Counted from the first letter of the stretch, positions 10,668 to 22,179 are shown. The stretch: DNA of 64,000 bases from Ostrinia nubilalis (GCF_963855985.1 NC_087100.1:3259001-3323000); one strand, 5' to 3'. Made by a program: numbers and translations. Notes: generated from the sequence alone by a model not told the origin.

Positions 10668-10997
10668 AAAGTATACACCACAAAGACAGTGCCCTTAAAT
10701 GTAAAAAAAAATGTGCCCAAGGTTAGCTTGGCAAGTGAAAATTATGGGTTCGAGTCGTTCATGAGTTTCTTTGATAAGTGGCTTTGGAAACAATATCCCT
10801 GCCTACATCTTTTTTGATTGGCCAAAGGATATACTTAATTAGAAAGTAATCCCATTTTAATTAAATTCGTGTCAACGTTTTATCCTCGTCCGATCATTAC
10901 CTACTTCTATATTATTCATACAACATGGACGCAAAAGACCAACATGATTACGCATAGGTGTATGTCAGCCTTTGTTTGCAGACAAAGCCATAGAGTG

Positions 10998-11017
10998 CCA
11001 ATATAGTGCACTATATT
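10998..11017. repeat. 20-bp perfect palindrome
   Basis: CAATATAGTGCACTATATTG is its own reverse complement. No context explains it. Confidence 0.5.
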
Positions 11018-11098
11018 GTATGCAGTGTATAATGACCTCATAATTGCGACACCAACACTAAAGAAGTGACTAAAGTCTGAGCGATTCTACTATTCGAT

Positions 11099-11302
11099 TA
11101 AAGTACGGCCAACGAGAAGCGATACCAAATGTAAACAAACCCAATGTCATGGTCATTTGGAATAGCAGGCGTTTGACTTTGACATATTTTAGCGGGAGAA
11201 CGAGACATTACGACAAATACATAAGATGGGAAGAGACAGAATAGATTGTCAGTTCGACAGTCGAATCGACCTTTTGTATCGCTGCTAGTTGGCCGTACTT
11301 TA
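11099..11302. mobile_element. MITE, 200 bp, TA target duplication
   Basis: Ends AAGTACGGCCAACGAGAAG and CTAGTTGGCCGTACTT are inverted, with GCGATAC / GTATCGC further in. TA lies on both sides (11099-11100, 11301-11302), suggesting the Tc1/mariner group. Confidence 0.65.
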
Positions 11303-11522
11303 GAATACCTTTGGATTCTCTGCTAAAACGCCCGCGGTTCTGTATCAAAAACTATTATAAGCATTGAGCATCCATGCATTAATAGGCGGGCACACACTAT
11401 GAGCACCCGTGCGAGTTTTAGCGAAGGCCTATTTAATTAAACTTACTTTTGCTATATTACTGAACAGTTAAAAACTCTGATTCTTGCACTCAGACGATCA
11501 GACTTATCGTAAAGTTCACTAA

Positions 11523-11638
11523 GGCTGGGTAAGTTGCAGTATCTTACTTAAACTTTGACAAACGTTAAAAATCTGTTAATCTCCATACAAAAACACCGGT
11601 TATCGTTATAGTTACGGTTAAAGTTAGGTGGTGCAATA
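11523..11638. mobile_element. GGCTGGGTTGCACC MITE family, copy 1
   Basis: Starts GGCTGGGT, has ACACCGGTTATCGTTATAG inside and ends TTAGGTGGTGCAAT. Three further copies lie at 22180, 42183 and 47313. Confidence 0.65.
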
Positions 11639-11734
11639 GCATAAGAAGGATTCTCGACTTCACACCGACTATCCAATTCATAAAGCGCGCTGCCAGCACT
11701 GCCCAGCACGCGATTATAACCGCAATACTTGCTC

Positions 11735-11860
11735 CATAGTTCGAAGATACGAATAACTTCGAATGATCTCTCGTCGAATATTCGTCGTGACTTGACTGGG
11801 TAATGAAAGAATCGTTTGCGAAGTATTCGTTACTTTAGCCCAAGTCAGTACTAAAGTTGG
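11735..11860. repeat. TTCGAATATTCG-rich repeat
   Basis: Several TTCGAA/TATTCG motifs and GAATCGTTTGCGAAGTATTC resemble the MITE at 15775-16016. Boundaries are unclear. Confidence 0.3.
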
Positions 11861-12177
11861 AAAATATAGGGTGTAAGGGAGAAATTGGAAAAACTTAGGC
11901 ATTGAATTTCTTAGTTGATTGAGCCGTTTCAGGTTTTAGCGTCTCGAAAAGTTTCGTATAGGGTTACTAGGTCGGGTGGTATTTATTATGTTTGGTTAAA
12001 CTTTAAATTAACACAATATCTTCTGTAATAATATTTAGCTAGGTAAACTTTAAAACATTATGAATAGATCATTGAAGTTGCTGTTTACTTTATGCCGTCA
12101 ATATTGTTAATTGAAAAATTATTCTAAGCAATATTTAATGAAAATCAAATCAAATTAATGAAAAATTATACCTGGAT

Positions 12178-12262
12178 GCGACCAGCGCAGGACCGGTTGT
12201 CGTGGGTATCCTTGGGTAAGGCCTTTGTCCAGCAGTGGACGTCCTTGGCTGAAACGAATTAA
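12178..12262 (+). mobile_element. RTE 3'-end fragment, plus orientation
   Basis: CCTGGATGCGACC, AGCGCAGGACCGG and TTTGTCCAGCAGTGGACGTC mark the last ~80 bases of an RTE element, 5'-truncated. Confidence 0.7.
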
Positions 12263-12530
12263 AGATACAAATTACATTCCTATTACTCGTAGTTCGAAGA
12301 AAAACTTAACAAATAAATTGACATTAAATTCGGGATTTTCCGTTCCAGTTTCACCCACCTGCCCCTTACATCCTGTATGGAATTGAATGAAGGAATTTCT
12401 CACAGTTCCAAAGTGCCCTGTCACGCTGGATTCCAGGAACACTTCTATTGAAATCTACGTCGAATTGTTCAGACAAGATTACACATTTCCACCCTGAGTT
12501 GTAATTTTCCTCTTGTTGAAACATTCCTAT

Positions 12531-12630
12531 GTACAGACAGCACATTAGACTACCTATTTTTGTTGCAAATTCGGCCCTATTACAAGTACTTAAGGTACCA
12601 TTGCTTACCTTGATATGTCGTCTTCTGTAC
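12531..12630. mobile_element. GTACAG...CTGTAC MITE family, copy 1
   Basis: GTACAGACAGCACATTAGAC at the left, TTTTTGTTGCAAATTC in the middle and GATATGTCGTCTTCTGTAC at the right. One of about eight related copies (13108, 20563, 27529, 31035, 40547, 45198, 46789). Confidence 0.6.
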
Positions 12631-12659
12631 CCACTGATGACGTGTACCTGTAGCTCCTT

Positions 12660-12940
12660 CGTTCGTTCGTATCAGCCGAAAGACGTCCACTGCTGGACAA
12701 AGGCCTCCCCCAAGGATTTCCACAAAGACCGGTCCTGCGCCACTCGGATCCAGGCATCTCCCGCGACTTTCACCAGATCGTCGGTCCTCCTAGTGGGAGG
12801 TCTGCCCACGCTATGCCTTCCGGCTCGTGGTCGCCACTCAAGAACTTTCCTGCCCCAGCGGCCATCAGCTCTTCGAGCTATGTGCCCCGCCCACTGCCAC
12901 TTGATTTTAGCGATTCTGCGGGTTATGTCAGTCACTCACA
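12660..12940 (-). pseudogene. RTE fragment, RT C-terminal tail
   Basis: The minus strand encodes MTDITRRIAKIKWQWAGHIA, then RADGRWGRKVLEWRPRAGRH, GRPPTRRTDDLVKVAG and LWKSLGEAFVQQW to the family's usual end at a (CGAA)-rich tail (plus strand TTCGTTCGTTCG). 5'-truncated. Open across 87 codons, so fairly young. Confidence 0.85.
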
Positions 12941-13107
12941 CGAAATAGGAGCTACCTAATTTCGTTACAAATAAGAGCGCTATGCAAGTTGCCTACTCGA
13001 TCTGCCGTAGTGTGTACCTATTTGTATAATTCACAGTCAGTTTGCGTACAAATTTCACATTACACGGCATTTAGCTGCGTCTGCTTATAATTATACAGAT
13101 TTGTTTA

Positions 13108-13206
13108 TACAGTAGTCGGCAGCACCAGACTTATACAGTTTTATTGCAAATTCAACCTTATATCAACTGCTTAAGAAGCCAGAGTTTATCTAGATGTGCT
13201 GACGTC
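13108..13206. mobile_element. GTACAG...CTGTAC MITE family, copy 2
   Basis: TACAGTAGTCGGCAGCACCA, TTTTATTGCAAATTC and GATGTGCTGACGTC match the family. Ends are decayed. Confidence 0.5.
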
Positions 13207-13209
13207 ACA

Positions 13210-13985
13210 ACGCCTTTCTATACCATTAATTCCCGAATGCTAATACATATTATGCTAACAAATTTATTCTTTTCTTCACACATTTCTTTACATTCAACAC
13301 GATTATTCTTTTTAATATCATCATACATAAATTGGAGCGAAAATAAATTGAATCAGCGTGTTTGTTGGCATAGGTGTTTAACGCACACGTGGGTATTGTA
13401 GGCGAACATTTTGAATAAACGCAACTATGTTTATGTTTGCTTTAGAGCCGAAATGTCGTTAGTTATGATCAAAATTGCATTCAAATCATCGGCATTTAAA
13501 CTATTGGAAAATTTATGACAATTTGTAATAGTTTTGTTAGTCTAACCCTTGATATAAAATAGCCAAAACGATAGTAAAATCTTTATTTTTCTTCCACTTC
13601 TTACCTAATTACAAACTTTGTTATCCAAAATAAAACCGACTTATGAGAGACGATACATGTTTTCTGTCTTTAGCTATATAATTTGAATGTGTTCTTTCTA
13701 ACTTAATATCTGGACTTTAACTTTGGACCTACGACATTTCGTGTAACGTAGGATCACGGCTTTGTGCCACTACTATTACATTTTATGAATGAGTGGGCTC
13801 AATTTATAAAGCAGCCAAATCGTTAAACATCATCTTATTTTCGCCATTAGTTCTTCTACTGCGCATTTAATTAAAGCATTTAATATCCTACGTCAAACAT
13901 CTTTGTTTACAAAAACTTTATTATGATGGCGATCGAGCTTGGTTCTGTGCCTCGTGTCCACGACGAATTTCCAAAAGAACGCCAC
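13210..13985. other. Gene-free stretch
   Basis: AT-rich, no recognisable gene or repeat. The 85-codon frame at 13144-13401 has no features that suggest coding. Confidence 0.35.
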
Positions 13986-14033
13986 GGTACCACAGAGTTT
14001 TCAGCCAGTTCGTTATAGGCGAGCGCGGTGAGC

Positions 14034-14345
14034 GGACGCAGTCTACGGTCTACGCGCAAACTTGTCGGTCCAAGTCGAACGCCCTTGCGTTTAAAAAATA
14101 ATACGAACTCTATGCTGTGAATTAAAAAAAAAACTGATTTCATATTTCGAACTGATTCGAAGTTTAAAAGTGAAGTTTTGTTTCTTTTTTTGCAAAAGTG
14201 CGGCTACGGAATAGTGAACTGTTAACTTTTGGAACTTTTTTTTCTACATAAATAAAGTAAAAGAAGTACTTTTTAGTTGCATAATGTATCAGTTTATATG
14301 TGCTTGGTGACTTTTAACGAGTGCCTGAGTAAAGAAAAGGTTAGT
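14034..14345 (+). promoter_or_regulatory. Candidate Inr+DPE promoter and 5'UTR exon
   Basis: In a CG-rich patch (13980-14090), GCAGTC (A at 14040) is 5 of 6 to the arthropod initiator TCAKTY. GGTCC falls exactly at +28 to +32, matching the downstream promoter element RGWYV. About 300 bases downstream AAAG|GTTAGT could be a splice donor (near 14340). No coding frame is seen in between. Expected by chance often enough that this is only a candidate. Confidence 0.35.
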
Positions 14346-15475
14346 GAAAACTTTATTATTAACGTGGAAAACTATTTGGTGGGTTAGTAAATAAGGAAAA
14401 ACATTAAATAAAGTAATGTATGGGATACAAAAACACAAAAATACACAAATTTAATGGACTGGTGTTTTTTAAACATAATTTTACAGTTTTTAAGCAATAA
14501 AAATCTTCCTTCCGCCAGTATATTTAAAACGAAAATATATATATCAGCTGAAAAAATATAAATCAAACTTCTCGGTTACAAATTGAATTGACATAGCAAA
14601 TGCTGACTTAATAAAACAGCACTTAAAGTAAAACTTTAAACTACTGCAAACGCAATTCCGTACTTTCAAGTAGCAGTTTGCTGGAAAAACTTAAGAGTGA
14701 CTTATTTAGATACTCTCCTCTTTCAGGTAGCCACTTAGTTTCAATTATTTAATTAGTTAAAATCACAAACAGTTTAATAAATAAGACTTAACTGCTTTAT
14801 AGTGTAGTCAAAGTCACCCTGAAAGTATCTTAATCCGTTAAGTAAATCAAACAGACGTTAAAAATTTAACCTTTCATGTGATCTTGTGTTTGTTACTTAT
14901 TTTTGTTTATTTTATACTTTTGGTTTTATCTTATCATTGATAAGAAACTTCTTAAAAACATGTTTAAAAGTTATGTCAAAAATAAACATTTTTATTCGTA
15001 GGTATCTTGTATAATTCAATACTAAAAGGAAATAAGAATTGTTTTTGTATTTTGTGACGAATATTATGATCATTGTGTGACGTTAACGATGTTTTTAGAT
15101 GGAAATTAATTCCGACACTGTCGAAAATAATATTTCAATGAGAGACACAATTTTTAAAGAACATAGCAGCTGGTATTATGTTTTTTATTCATTATTCACT
15201 CTTCTCTCTAAGGTATTTATTTCTATCTAAGCAAGCAGTGTTTTATTACCTCCTTAGCAAATATATATTACGAGTATATCAAATTGATGCACATAAGGGA
15301 AATTTAGGTCAATGTAAATCTTATTTATTTACAAGATAGCTCTAATCTCTAGACTATAACTAGAATAAACTAGGTCTTAATCCACGCCAATAATCCTGTG
15401 AGTAAGAACACTTTATAAGCATATGTTTGTGGTTTTAGTGTAACACATTATGTCAATAAAGAATTTATTATTATT
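14346..15475. other. Gene-free stretch
   Basis: AT-rich, no recognised gene. Its last part, with CAATAAAGAATTTATTATTA at 15455, may be the 3' end of an old non-LTR element. Confidence 0.35.
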
Positions 15476-15477
15476 AA

Positions 15478-15648
15478 AGTAGCGCCCCTGCTTCGCACAG
15501 GTACAATGTATTAAACTTGGAAACCTTCCTCTTGAATCACTCTATCTATTAAAAAAACCGCATCGAAATCCATTGCGTAGTTATAAAGATCTAAGTATAC
15601 ATAGGGACAGACAGACAGGGAAGCGACTTTGTTTTATAATATGTAGTC
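15478..15648 (-). mobile_element. Helitron-like element, decayed
   Basis: GCGCCCCTGCTTCGCACAGG near the left side and GGGACAGACAGACAGGG plus TTTATAATATG at the right resemble reversed copies of the CTAGT-ending family. The CTAG terminus itself is lost. Confidence 0.45.
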
Positions 15649-15774
15649 ATTGTATACCTTCAGATTCAGCTTAAAAGTAAAAGATGAAACCTGTTTTCCT
15701 AAAACTCGTCGCTAAGGAATACAGTGTCAATTACAGTTTAGATTTCACTAAGACAATTCATAGAAACCAGTACG

Positions 15775-16016
15775 GCTAGCACGAAAAACTTTCGAGTTCG
15801 AATCGTTTGCGTACCTATTCGAATCACCATCAAAAGATTTAGTACGAAAACTACAACAGCGCCCTTGTGAACGTGTCCTAAAGGATCTTAGTATGAGAAA
15901 TGGTTGCACGAAACTTATTTTGAGAATCAAAATTGTCACGTTATCGTTTAATTCGAAGGTTGAGTATCGAATTTTGTCGACTACTTAAACGATTCGAAGA
16001 CGAAATTGTTCATGCT
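15775..16016. mobile_element. MITE, TTCGAATCGTTTG ends
   Basis: CTAGCACGAAAAACTTTCG with GTTCGAATCGTTTGCGTA is mirrored by ACTTAAACGATTCGAAGAC and GAAATTGTTCATGCTAG. Non-coding. Confidence 0.6.
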
Positions 16017-16694
16017 AGAGGTACAGGATAGTGCCTGTCTGTTTCGACTTCAATTAATTTAATTTAAGCTCTATTTAGCATCGAACTTGGAGCTTTGGGA
16101 AATGGAGTAAATACTCGTAGCTTACTACAAGGTAGATTAGACGGCTGCTTTAGGCAGTCAATCCATCATGCAGCTATATCTTACTCAATCTTTTAGTGAT
16201 TTTATGAAAAGGGTCTGTCTGTATTGTTAGATTATGTAGGGTACAACACAATGTGTGAAAATGTAAAACTGTTTAGCCCGGATTTAAAGCCTTCAGTCCA
16301 CAATGTAGAATTGTTGATTTAATAAACATAATTTATTATGAATAAAAAAATACTGTTGAAAAACAGCCTGATTATAGTGACGATTTTTGCAGTACTTACC
16401 TATTTCTTCTTAAAGCAAAATTAAGTTTTAATTTCATAGTGAACCACATTCATTTGTTATCATTAAACATCACACATCCTTCCAGAAAGCACATCCTCGT
16501 AGCTGTCTCGTAGCAAAAGTGCTACGTGCTACGGGCACATTCGTAGCATTATAAGCACTCAAACTTACACCCACGTTATGTGGGAAGGGATTAGTGTGAA
16601 AATTACCAAAAACATACTTAAGCTGGTACATACCAATTAAAAACCTGTCTTTTATCATAAAAACAATCATGATCATTTTCAATTATTTCAATAA

Positions 16695-16810
16695 TGACTG
16701 AGTTTCTTGCGTTGCTTCTTCTTAGCTCATTTATGGTCCCGAAGCAATGGTAGAGTTAATACTGCCTAAAGCCTACTTGCAAAAAAATAAAATTTATGTA
16801 TTTTTTATCA
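16695..16810 (+). mobile_element. Jockey/CR1-group non-LTR 3'-UTR fragment
   Basis: ACTGAGTTTCTTGCGTTGCT and GAAGCAATGGTAGAGTTAAT match the 3'-UTR of the large element at 55320-57518 (complement of 55380-55465). It ends in AATAAAATTTATG. Only the tail was copied. Confidence 0.7.
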
Positions 16811-16816
16811 CCTACT

Positions 16817-16997
16817 GTGTGCTTACCATGAGTTTACGTTAGGTGTGCTCGCTAGCGACTGCGTAAAAAAATGACATTAAACGTATGACAGATTGTGCAG
16901 CGCCCCTAGTGGCTACTTTCAAGAAATAAAATCTTCATAGATTTTTTTGACGTACTCGCTAGCGAGCACACCTAACGTGAACTCATGGTAAGCACAC
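16817..16997. mobile_element. GCTAGCGAGCACACC MITE, copy 1 (intact)
   Basis: GTGTGCTTACCATGAGTTTA with TTAGGTGTGCTCGCTAGCGA at the left is mirrored at the right, about 45 bp per end. The core holds GTGCAGCGCCCCTAGTGGCT. Related copies are at 23194, 24962, 26121, 48435 and 59452. Confidence 0.8.
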
Positions 16998-16999
16998 TG

Positions 17000-18860
17000 A
17001 TGTTGACTTCTAGACTTTCGCATTATCTTAAATAATAATAAATAGTTTCAATAAAGTAATTAAACCAATCTAGCATCAACTTTTGAGCATGTAAGTAACC
17101 CCTAGAAAGAGTCGAGTTCACCGATCAGCCGTCGACTTTTAGGAACAGGGCTCAAAGCCTGAAAATTCAAAGGGTGTAAAATTAAATCAGGTCTCTTGTC
17201 CATCCGACAATCCCTTGAATATATATTTTTGTACAATGAATCTAATATTCATGGCAAAATCAACAGTATTTGAGAATAAAATTCAACTTTGATGCAATCA
17301 GAATGGGATGGCCCGACGAATTTGAATAAACGATTTTGTTTTTTCCTGGTAACCCTTAATTCGAAAAGAAGTATTTAAGTTGAACCGAAAACATTTTAAT
17401 GTTTATGAAAGTCGCGAGGCAATTACTCGTAGTTTTGTTTTATTTAAAAAATACTCAGAATCAATTTATTCTAATAGTGATAAAAACTTGATTGCTACCG
17501 TTTGTGTTGAAATTATAGGAAAAACACCGAAATTGGAACTCGTTTTCGGCCGTTCGTACAAAGAAACGAGGATATTGTCAGTAACAGTTGTTTTTCACAA
17601 TTTTTATATTGGTTCCAAGAAAAAGTTTCATTATAAGCCTAGTTTTCTTGCTTGACCCAGATTTAGGTATAGATCTATCACATATTTAGACAAAATTGAA
17701 TGTTGATTCAAGCCTGCATTATAGAAAATAAAATCAATAATTATTTTTGGCCTATTTGGGAATAGAATCGATTATCTATCTCCATATCAAAAGAGTTTAT
17801 TTACACGACAAGTACCAACATTTTTTTTATCCACAACGAGGAAGCTTTTGGCCTGCGTGATAGAAAATGATGATCATGCCGAAGGTGGAAGCGAGCTTCA
17901 CCCGGAATCCTCAACCACGGAGGAACTGGTTATATTACTACCTACGACTGCCGGAACACAACAATGTTAACATTGTTGTTATGGCGACAGAATTAGGTAA
18001 TAATATCTATTATTCAACGATCTTGATAGACAGAATATCATTTCCAAATAAAATGTCATCACTCGGACGTTATCGGTGAAATTAGCAGTAATGTGGACAC
18101 TTTTACGATACAGTAATTTATCTTTACTTTATGGGCTGTAAGAAACATGCGATTAGGCTATTAAAGGCGCTATTTAGCACGGCACCACTCGCAATTATAT
18201 CAGACAGGAAAATTTCCTCGTTTACTTTAATTCTTTTAATCAACTTATAGGTTTTATGCTGTTGGAGGTATTAATATTTAGGTTATTTTGGGATTTTTTG
18301 TCAATTTAAAGGGGTTTTAGGAACCTAGAATGTCAAGGAAACGCGGAAGAGGCAATTTTCTTATTTATTGAACTTAGTTTCAGTTAATGTATAGATATTA
18401 TTTGTTGTTTTACTGTGGCAAGGTTTGACTAATGACCATGCCAAATAAATGCAGACTCAACAAGAAATTAATTACTATTCTCAAATTTTTATTTCAACTA
18501 AAAAATGGCAAAGAAAGTTTTTATGTTTCTTATTTTTCACTCAAGCCCAAATCTAATGACATCTGCAGAGTAAAAAAAAACACAATTACAGCAAAATACC
18601 TAAGCCTATTAAATTTCTGAAACATAGTAATTATTTTTAATGATCTAGAATAGGCAAAAGAATTTTCAGCACTGAAAATACGAGTAGCATGTGAGCTTGT
18701 TAAAATACCTATTTAAGTAGGGTCTTACATTCCTTCCCAAGTAGGTTTTTATAATTCTCATTTGCCATAAGTGCTCCTAGAGATACAGTCCCGTCTAGAA
18801 ATACAAAAATACCTACTTTTCGTGGAAAAAAATAAGCGGCTGTTTTTTTCAGAATATGCG
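17000..18860. other. Gene-free stretch
   Basis: AT-rich. Frames of 60-91 codons occur (17380-17655, 17867-18079) but show no motif, no codon bias and no neighbour support. Confidence 0.35.
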
Positions 18861-19159
18861 GGTCTTAACCCTTACACGCTTATAACTAATCCAAACCATA
18901 AAATTATTTTTTCTTTAGTTATATCTATTTATTTTAGTCTAATTTAACATAAAAGTAGTACAGAAAATATAAGTGCTATGTATTTCAGTGTTTTTCAGTA
19001 GGGGACACATATGTCCCTATATGCGTTAAGGTATACATTGCCTCATATATTGGAAATAAAATACTTCGACGCTTTTGTTGCAAAATAAATACAAACCACA
19101 CTAAAACTACAAATGAAATTTAATCAATAAGCATAATATTAATATTTATAATAAGAAAT

Positions 19160-19445
19160 TTAAAATAGATACGTATTATTATGTTTGATCCTCATCTCAT
19201 CATAGACATCTTTCTTGAAGTTAGTAGACCTACCTAATTTGACTGTTTGTTCCAAGAACAACTTTGAGTGTAGACCTTCAAAGGAGTGCTGTAACACGGA
19301 TATTTGACATAATTTTTTCGTCTTGTCCTTATTTATTTTGAATCCCATTTATTGAGAGCCTCTACTGAGGCCATAAAGCATTGATTCTAGGTCTTCCAAG
19401 GTCTCAGCCGTGCCGTGACTACAATCGTTGAATCTTACTCGGGGG
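19160..19445 (-). pseudogene. RTE reverse-transcriptase segment (inverted 5' half)
   Basis: The minus strand reads ETLEDLESMLYGLS, a stop, then MGFKINKDKTKKL and LEQTVKLGRSTNFKKDV, the region just after the RT catalytic motif in RTE elements. The next part of the protein lies on the plus strand at 19455-19890, giving a back-to-back arrangement. Confidence 0.75.
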
Positions 19446-19454
19446 GACAACATC

Positions 19455-19890
19455 CGAGAAGCTTCGCGACATCTTCTTATCAAAAATACCGCAGTGTCTC
19501 AAGACCTTTGATAGAAAGTCTTTGACCAATGTGTGTTGGCAGTGATGGCGTGCGGAACGGAGACGTGTTCCTTCACTATGGGCCTCATGAGAAGGCTCAA
19601 AGTCACCGAAAGTCTGATGAGGAGATCCGCAGGAGAGCCAAAGTAACAGACATAGCCCGCAGAATTGTCAAACATTCGCGGCAGTGGGTAGGGCACAGCT
19701 CGCAGAAGTGAGGGCAGAAAATTTCTCAAGTGGCGCCCACGGATAGGAGGACGCAGTGTGGCAAGCCTCATGTTCCTGTGCTTCTCGTATACATTCATGT
19801 ATACGAGCAGCACAGAAACGATCGTTGTGGAAGTCCTCAGGGGAGCAGAGCAGTAGTAGACGCCCTTTTATCTAGGAGGAAACCATCCTC
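19455..19890 (+). pseudogene. RTE C-terminal tail (3' half), decayed
   Basis: Plus-strand remnants KVFDQCVL, MGLMRRLKVTE, RRRAKVTDIARRIVK and a CAGCAGTAGACG-like 3' tail with several stops and frameshifts. This is older than the RTE copies at 12660 and 48654. Confidence 0.7.
19775..19814. repeat. Hairpin in RTE remnant
   Basis: GTGCTTCTCGTATACAT and ATGTATACGAGCAGCAC are inverted with a 2-base centre and a mismatch. It is not part of the RTE consensus seen in the other copies. Confidence 0.55.
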
Positions 19891-20562
19891 ATTGTCGCTA
19901 TCATCAGTCATCATGACTTCATGACTTCCAAAATTTCGTCTTTCCTGAGCGAATATTTTTATGTCGATTTGAAGACAAATGGTTTACAAATAAATGTATG
20001 AATATTGTAATAAAACATCGATATAAACATACAAATTATAACGACGCAAACAATATCCTTAGTAAGAACCAAGTTTCCCTTGACGCATATAGGGACACCC
20101 GTGTCCCAATTAGATTTTTACATAATATTCCTAACTCGTACGAAGATAAACGAAAATATGCAATGAAACGATAAGTATACTTACCATTGAATGTAAAATT
20201 GGAAGAAACACAGTGGCAGAAAGCCGATAAGTAATAAAAAAATATTTTTAAATTTTGACGTCTAACGAATTTTTTTTTCACATGTTGTGCCAGTATTTTT
20301 TTATACATATAGTCGAGTTTTTTATAATTTCTAGCGCATAATCATAAAAGGTAATAATAAAATTTAAGAATATTAAACTACAAATGGTTTAACTTAACCA
20401 GTATTACTGAAAATCGTGAAAACTATGTGGGGACAAATGTGTCCCATATGCGTGAAAGGGTTAACATAAACTCTATTAAATTTACAAATAGCGGTGCTTT
20501 CTATTTGGTCAAATAATAGTTCCAGAGATCATTTTGACAAGATCTTTTACCTTTTTAAATTT

Positions 20563-20672
20563 GTACAGTCGACAGCACATCAGACTACACATTTTTGTTG
20601 CAAAATTGCTCTTAATTACAACTACATAAGATGCTACAGTGTTTAACTTGACGTGCTCTAGTCATACCTGTA
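20563..20672. mobile_element. GTACAG...CTGTAC MITE family, copy 3
   Basis: GTACAGTCGACAGCACATCA at the left, TTTTTGTTGCAAAATTGC in the middle, TTGACGTGCTCTAGTCATAC at the right. The best preserved left end of the family. Confidence 0.65.
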
Positions 20673-20897
20673 GACGACGTTTCTTTCAGTAGCTACCCAG
20701 AATCGTTATTTGCAGAGTTATGCATAATATTTTGTTTATTAATTGTGTGGATTCAGCTGGGAACAACCATGTTTTACAGAAAATTCTAGATTTTTTTGAA
20801 GTAAACTCTATCTACGATTGTTTCAAAAGTGGATTTACCACAACAGTCTAGTGGTAGACGGGGATCAAAACTACTATCGAAGAATACTTATGAAAGA

Positions 20898-21112
20898 ACT
20901 AGCTTTCCGCCCGCGTGGAATTTTGTGTCATAGAAAAACTTTACCGCGCGCGTCCCTGTTTCAAAAAACGGGATAAAAACTATCCTATGTCCTTTCCCGG
21001 GACTCAAGCTATCTCTATTCCTTTCATCGAAATCGGTTCAGTGGTTTAGGCGTGAAAGCAAAACAGACAGACAGAGAGAGTTACTTTCGCATTTATAATA
21101 TTAATACAGAAG
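20898..21112 (-). mobile_element. Helitron-like element (CTAGT end)
   Basis: ACTAGCTTTCCGCCCGCGTG at the left (reversed 3' end), CGGGATAAAAACTATCCTAT inside, CAGACAGACAGAGAGAG and GCATTTATAATATTA at the right. Near relative of 47679-47907. Confidence 0.65.
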
Positions 21113-21420
21113 TATAGATACATAAAGTGGATTGGAATGCGCGTACCGGTCTAGCCGAGAAATTGAACCCAGGACGTCTCTATGCTTACACTAGACAAAA
21201 GGCCAAATTAAATATGACTGATAATAATTATAAGAATTGATCAGACTGAGTGCCTATTTTGATTTATTGGCAAGTAATTATGTCTTGTCTGGAATCATGA
21301 TTGTGATAACAAAAGGCTGGTAATGGCGGAAAAATATGAAAAACAGATCTCGCTCAAGAGCGAATAACATCTAGATAGCTGCAAAGATAATAACGATAAT
21401 AGTGTGTGCTTGTTTGTCTA

Positions 21421-21775
21421 TACAGGCTGTCCCAACAAATTGTGTCAAGCCGAAGCCCAGAGGTAGAGCATCACTAGGCCTACCCCAATCACCGTGACTA
21501 TTGATAGTTTTTATGTTTTTAGTATTAAATGGATGTAAATACTTCTGAATCAGCTAGGCCTAGTATTCATCTAATCATAATAAAAATCAGGCATGTGCCC
21601 TAACTATTCGCGTCACAGTAACCAAAAAAGTCCCTAAGTATAGAAATTTAAAACAATCATAACCAAAAACTATAAAAAATCCCGGAACATACATGAGGGT
21701 GATTTGGGTAGTAACATCACTTGGATGTTCTACCTCTGGGCTTCGGCTTCACACTACTTTTTGGGACACCCTGTA
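21421..21775. mobile_element. mariner-type MITE, 351 bp
   Basis: TA flanks both ends. CAGGCTGTCCCAACAAATTG with CCGAAGCCCAGAGGTAGA is mirrored by TCTACCTCTGGGCTTCGG and TTTTTGGGACACCCTG. Non-coding. Confidence 0.75.
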
Positions 21776-22179
21776 TATGGTTATGCGGTTTACTTATTTG
21801 ATGATACAGTTTTATTATCAAACTTTCTGAATAACTAAGTAACCGGTTTTCTATTAAAGTGCTTTATAAGCGTAGATAAATTATCTTCTCAATACAAAGG
21901 TTTTCTTGATAAGAACATCTTTTTTATGGCAATTTTTACTACAGAGCAGAAGAGAACATGCCATACCAATAGGTAGGTACCTACTTAACTGATTCTTCCT
22001 GAATAGGTACATTTAAAACTTATGTATAAGTAATCAAGACTTCGAATAATAATATTCTGTTGTAAATCGTACGGTTTTTAAAAATATTTTATTCTAATTG
22101 ACATATTCATAAATCCTGAAAATATGTTTTATGGTGTTTTCTATTTTAATGTGATTTCTAGCGACTCTCATTACATTTA

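Larger units (their letters stand above)
18865..20464. mobile_element. piggyBac-like non-autonomous element carrying an RTE insertion
   Basis: TTAA at 18865-18868 and 20461-20464 flanks inverted ends CCCTTACACGC / GCGTGAAAGGG. A GGGACA...TGTCCC palindrome occurs at 19002-19017, as GGGACACCCGTGTCCC at 20092-20107, and again at 20430-20445, each next to an ATATGCG or CGCATAT motif. Roughly 0.7 kb of it is an RTE insertion (19160-19890). No transposase remains. Confidence 0.75.

Noticed and set aside
13907..14143. 78-codon minus-strand frame over a CG-rich patch
   Set aside because: No motif. The patch is better explained by a plus-strand promoter candidate.
17380..17655. 91-codon open frame
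   Set aside because: No domain or repeat relationship seen. Likely chance.
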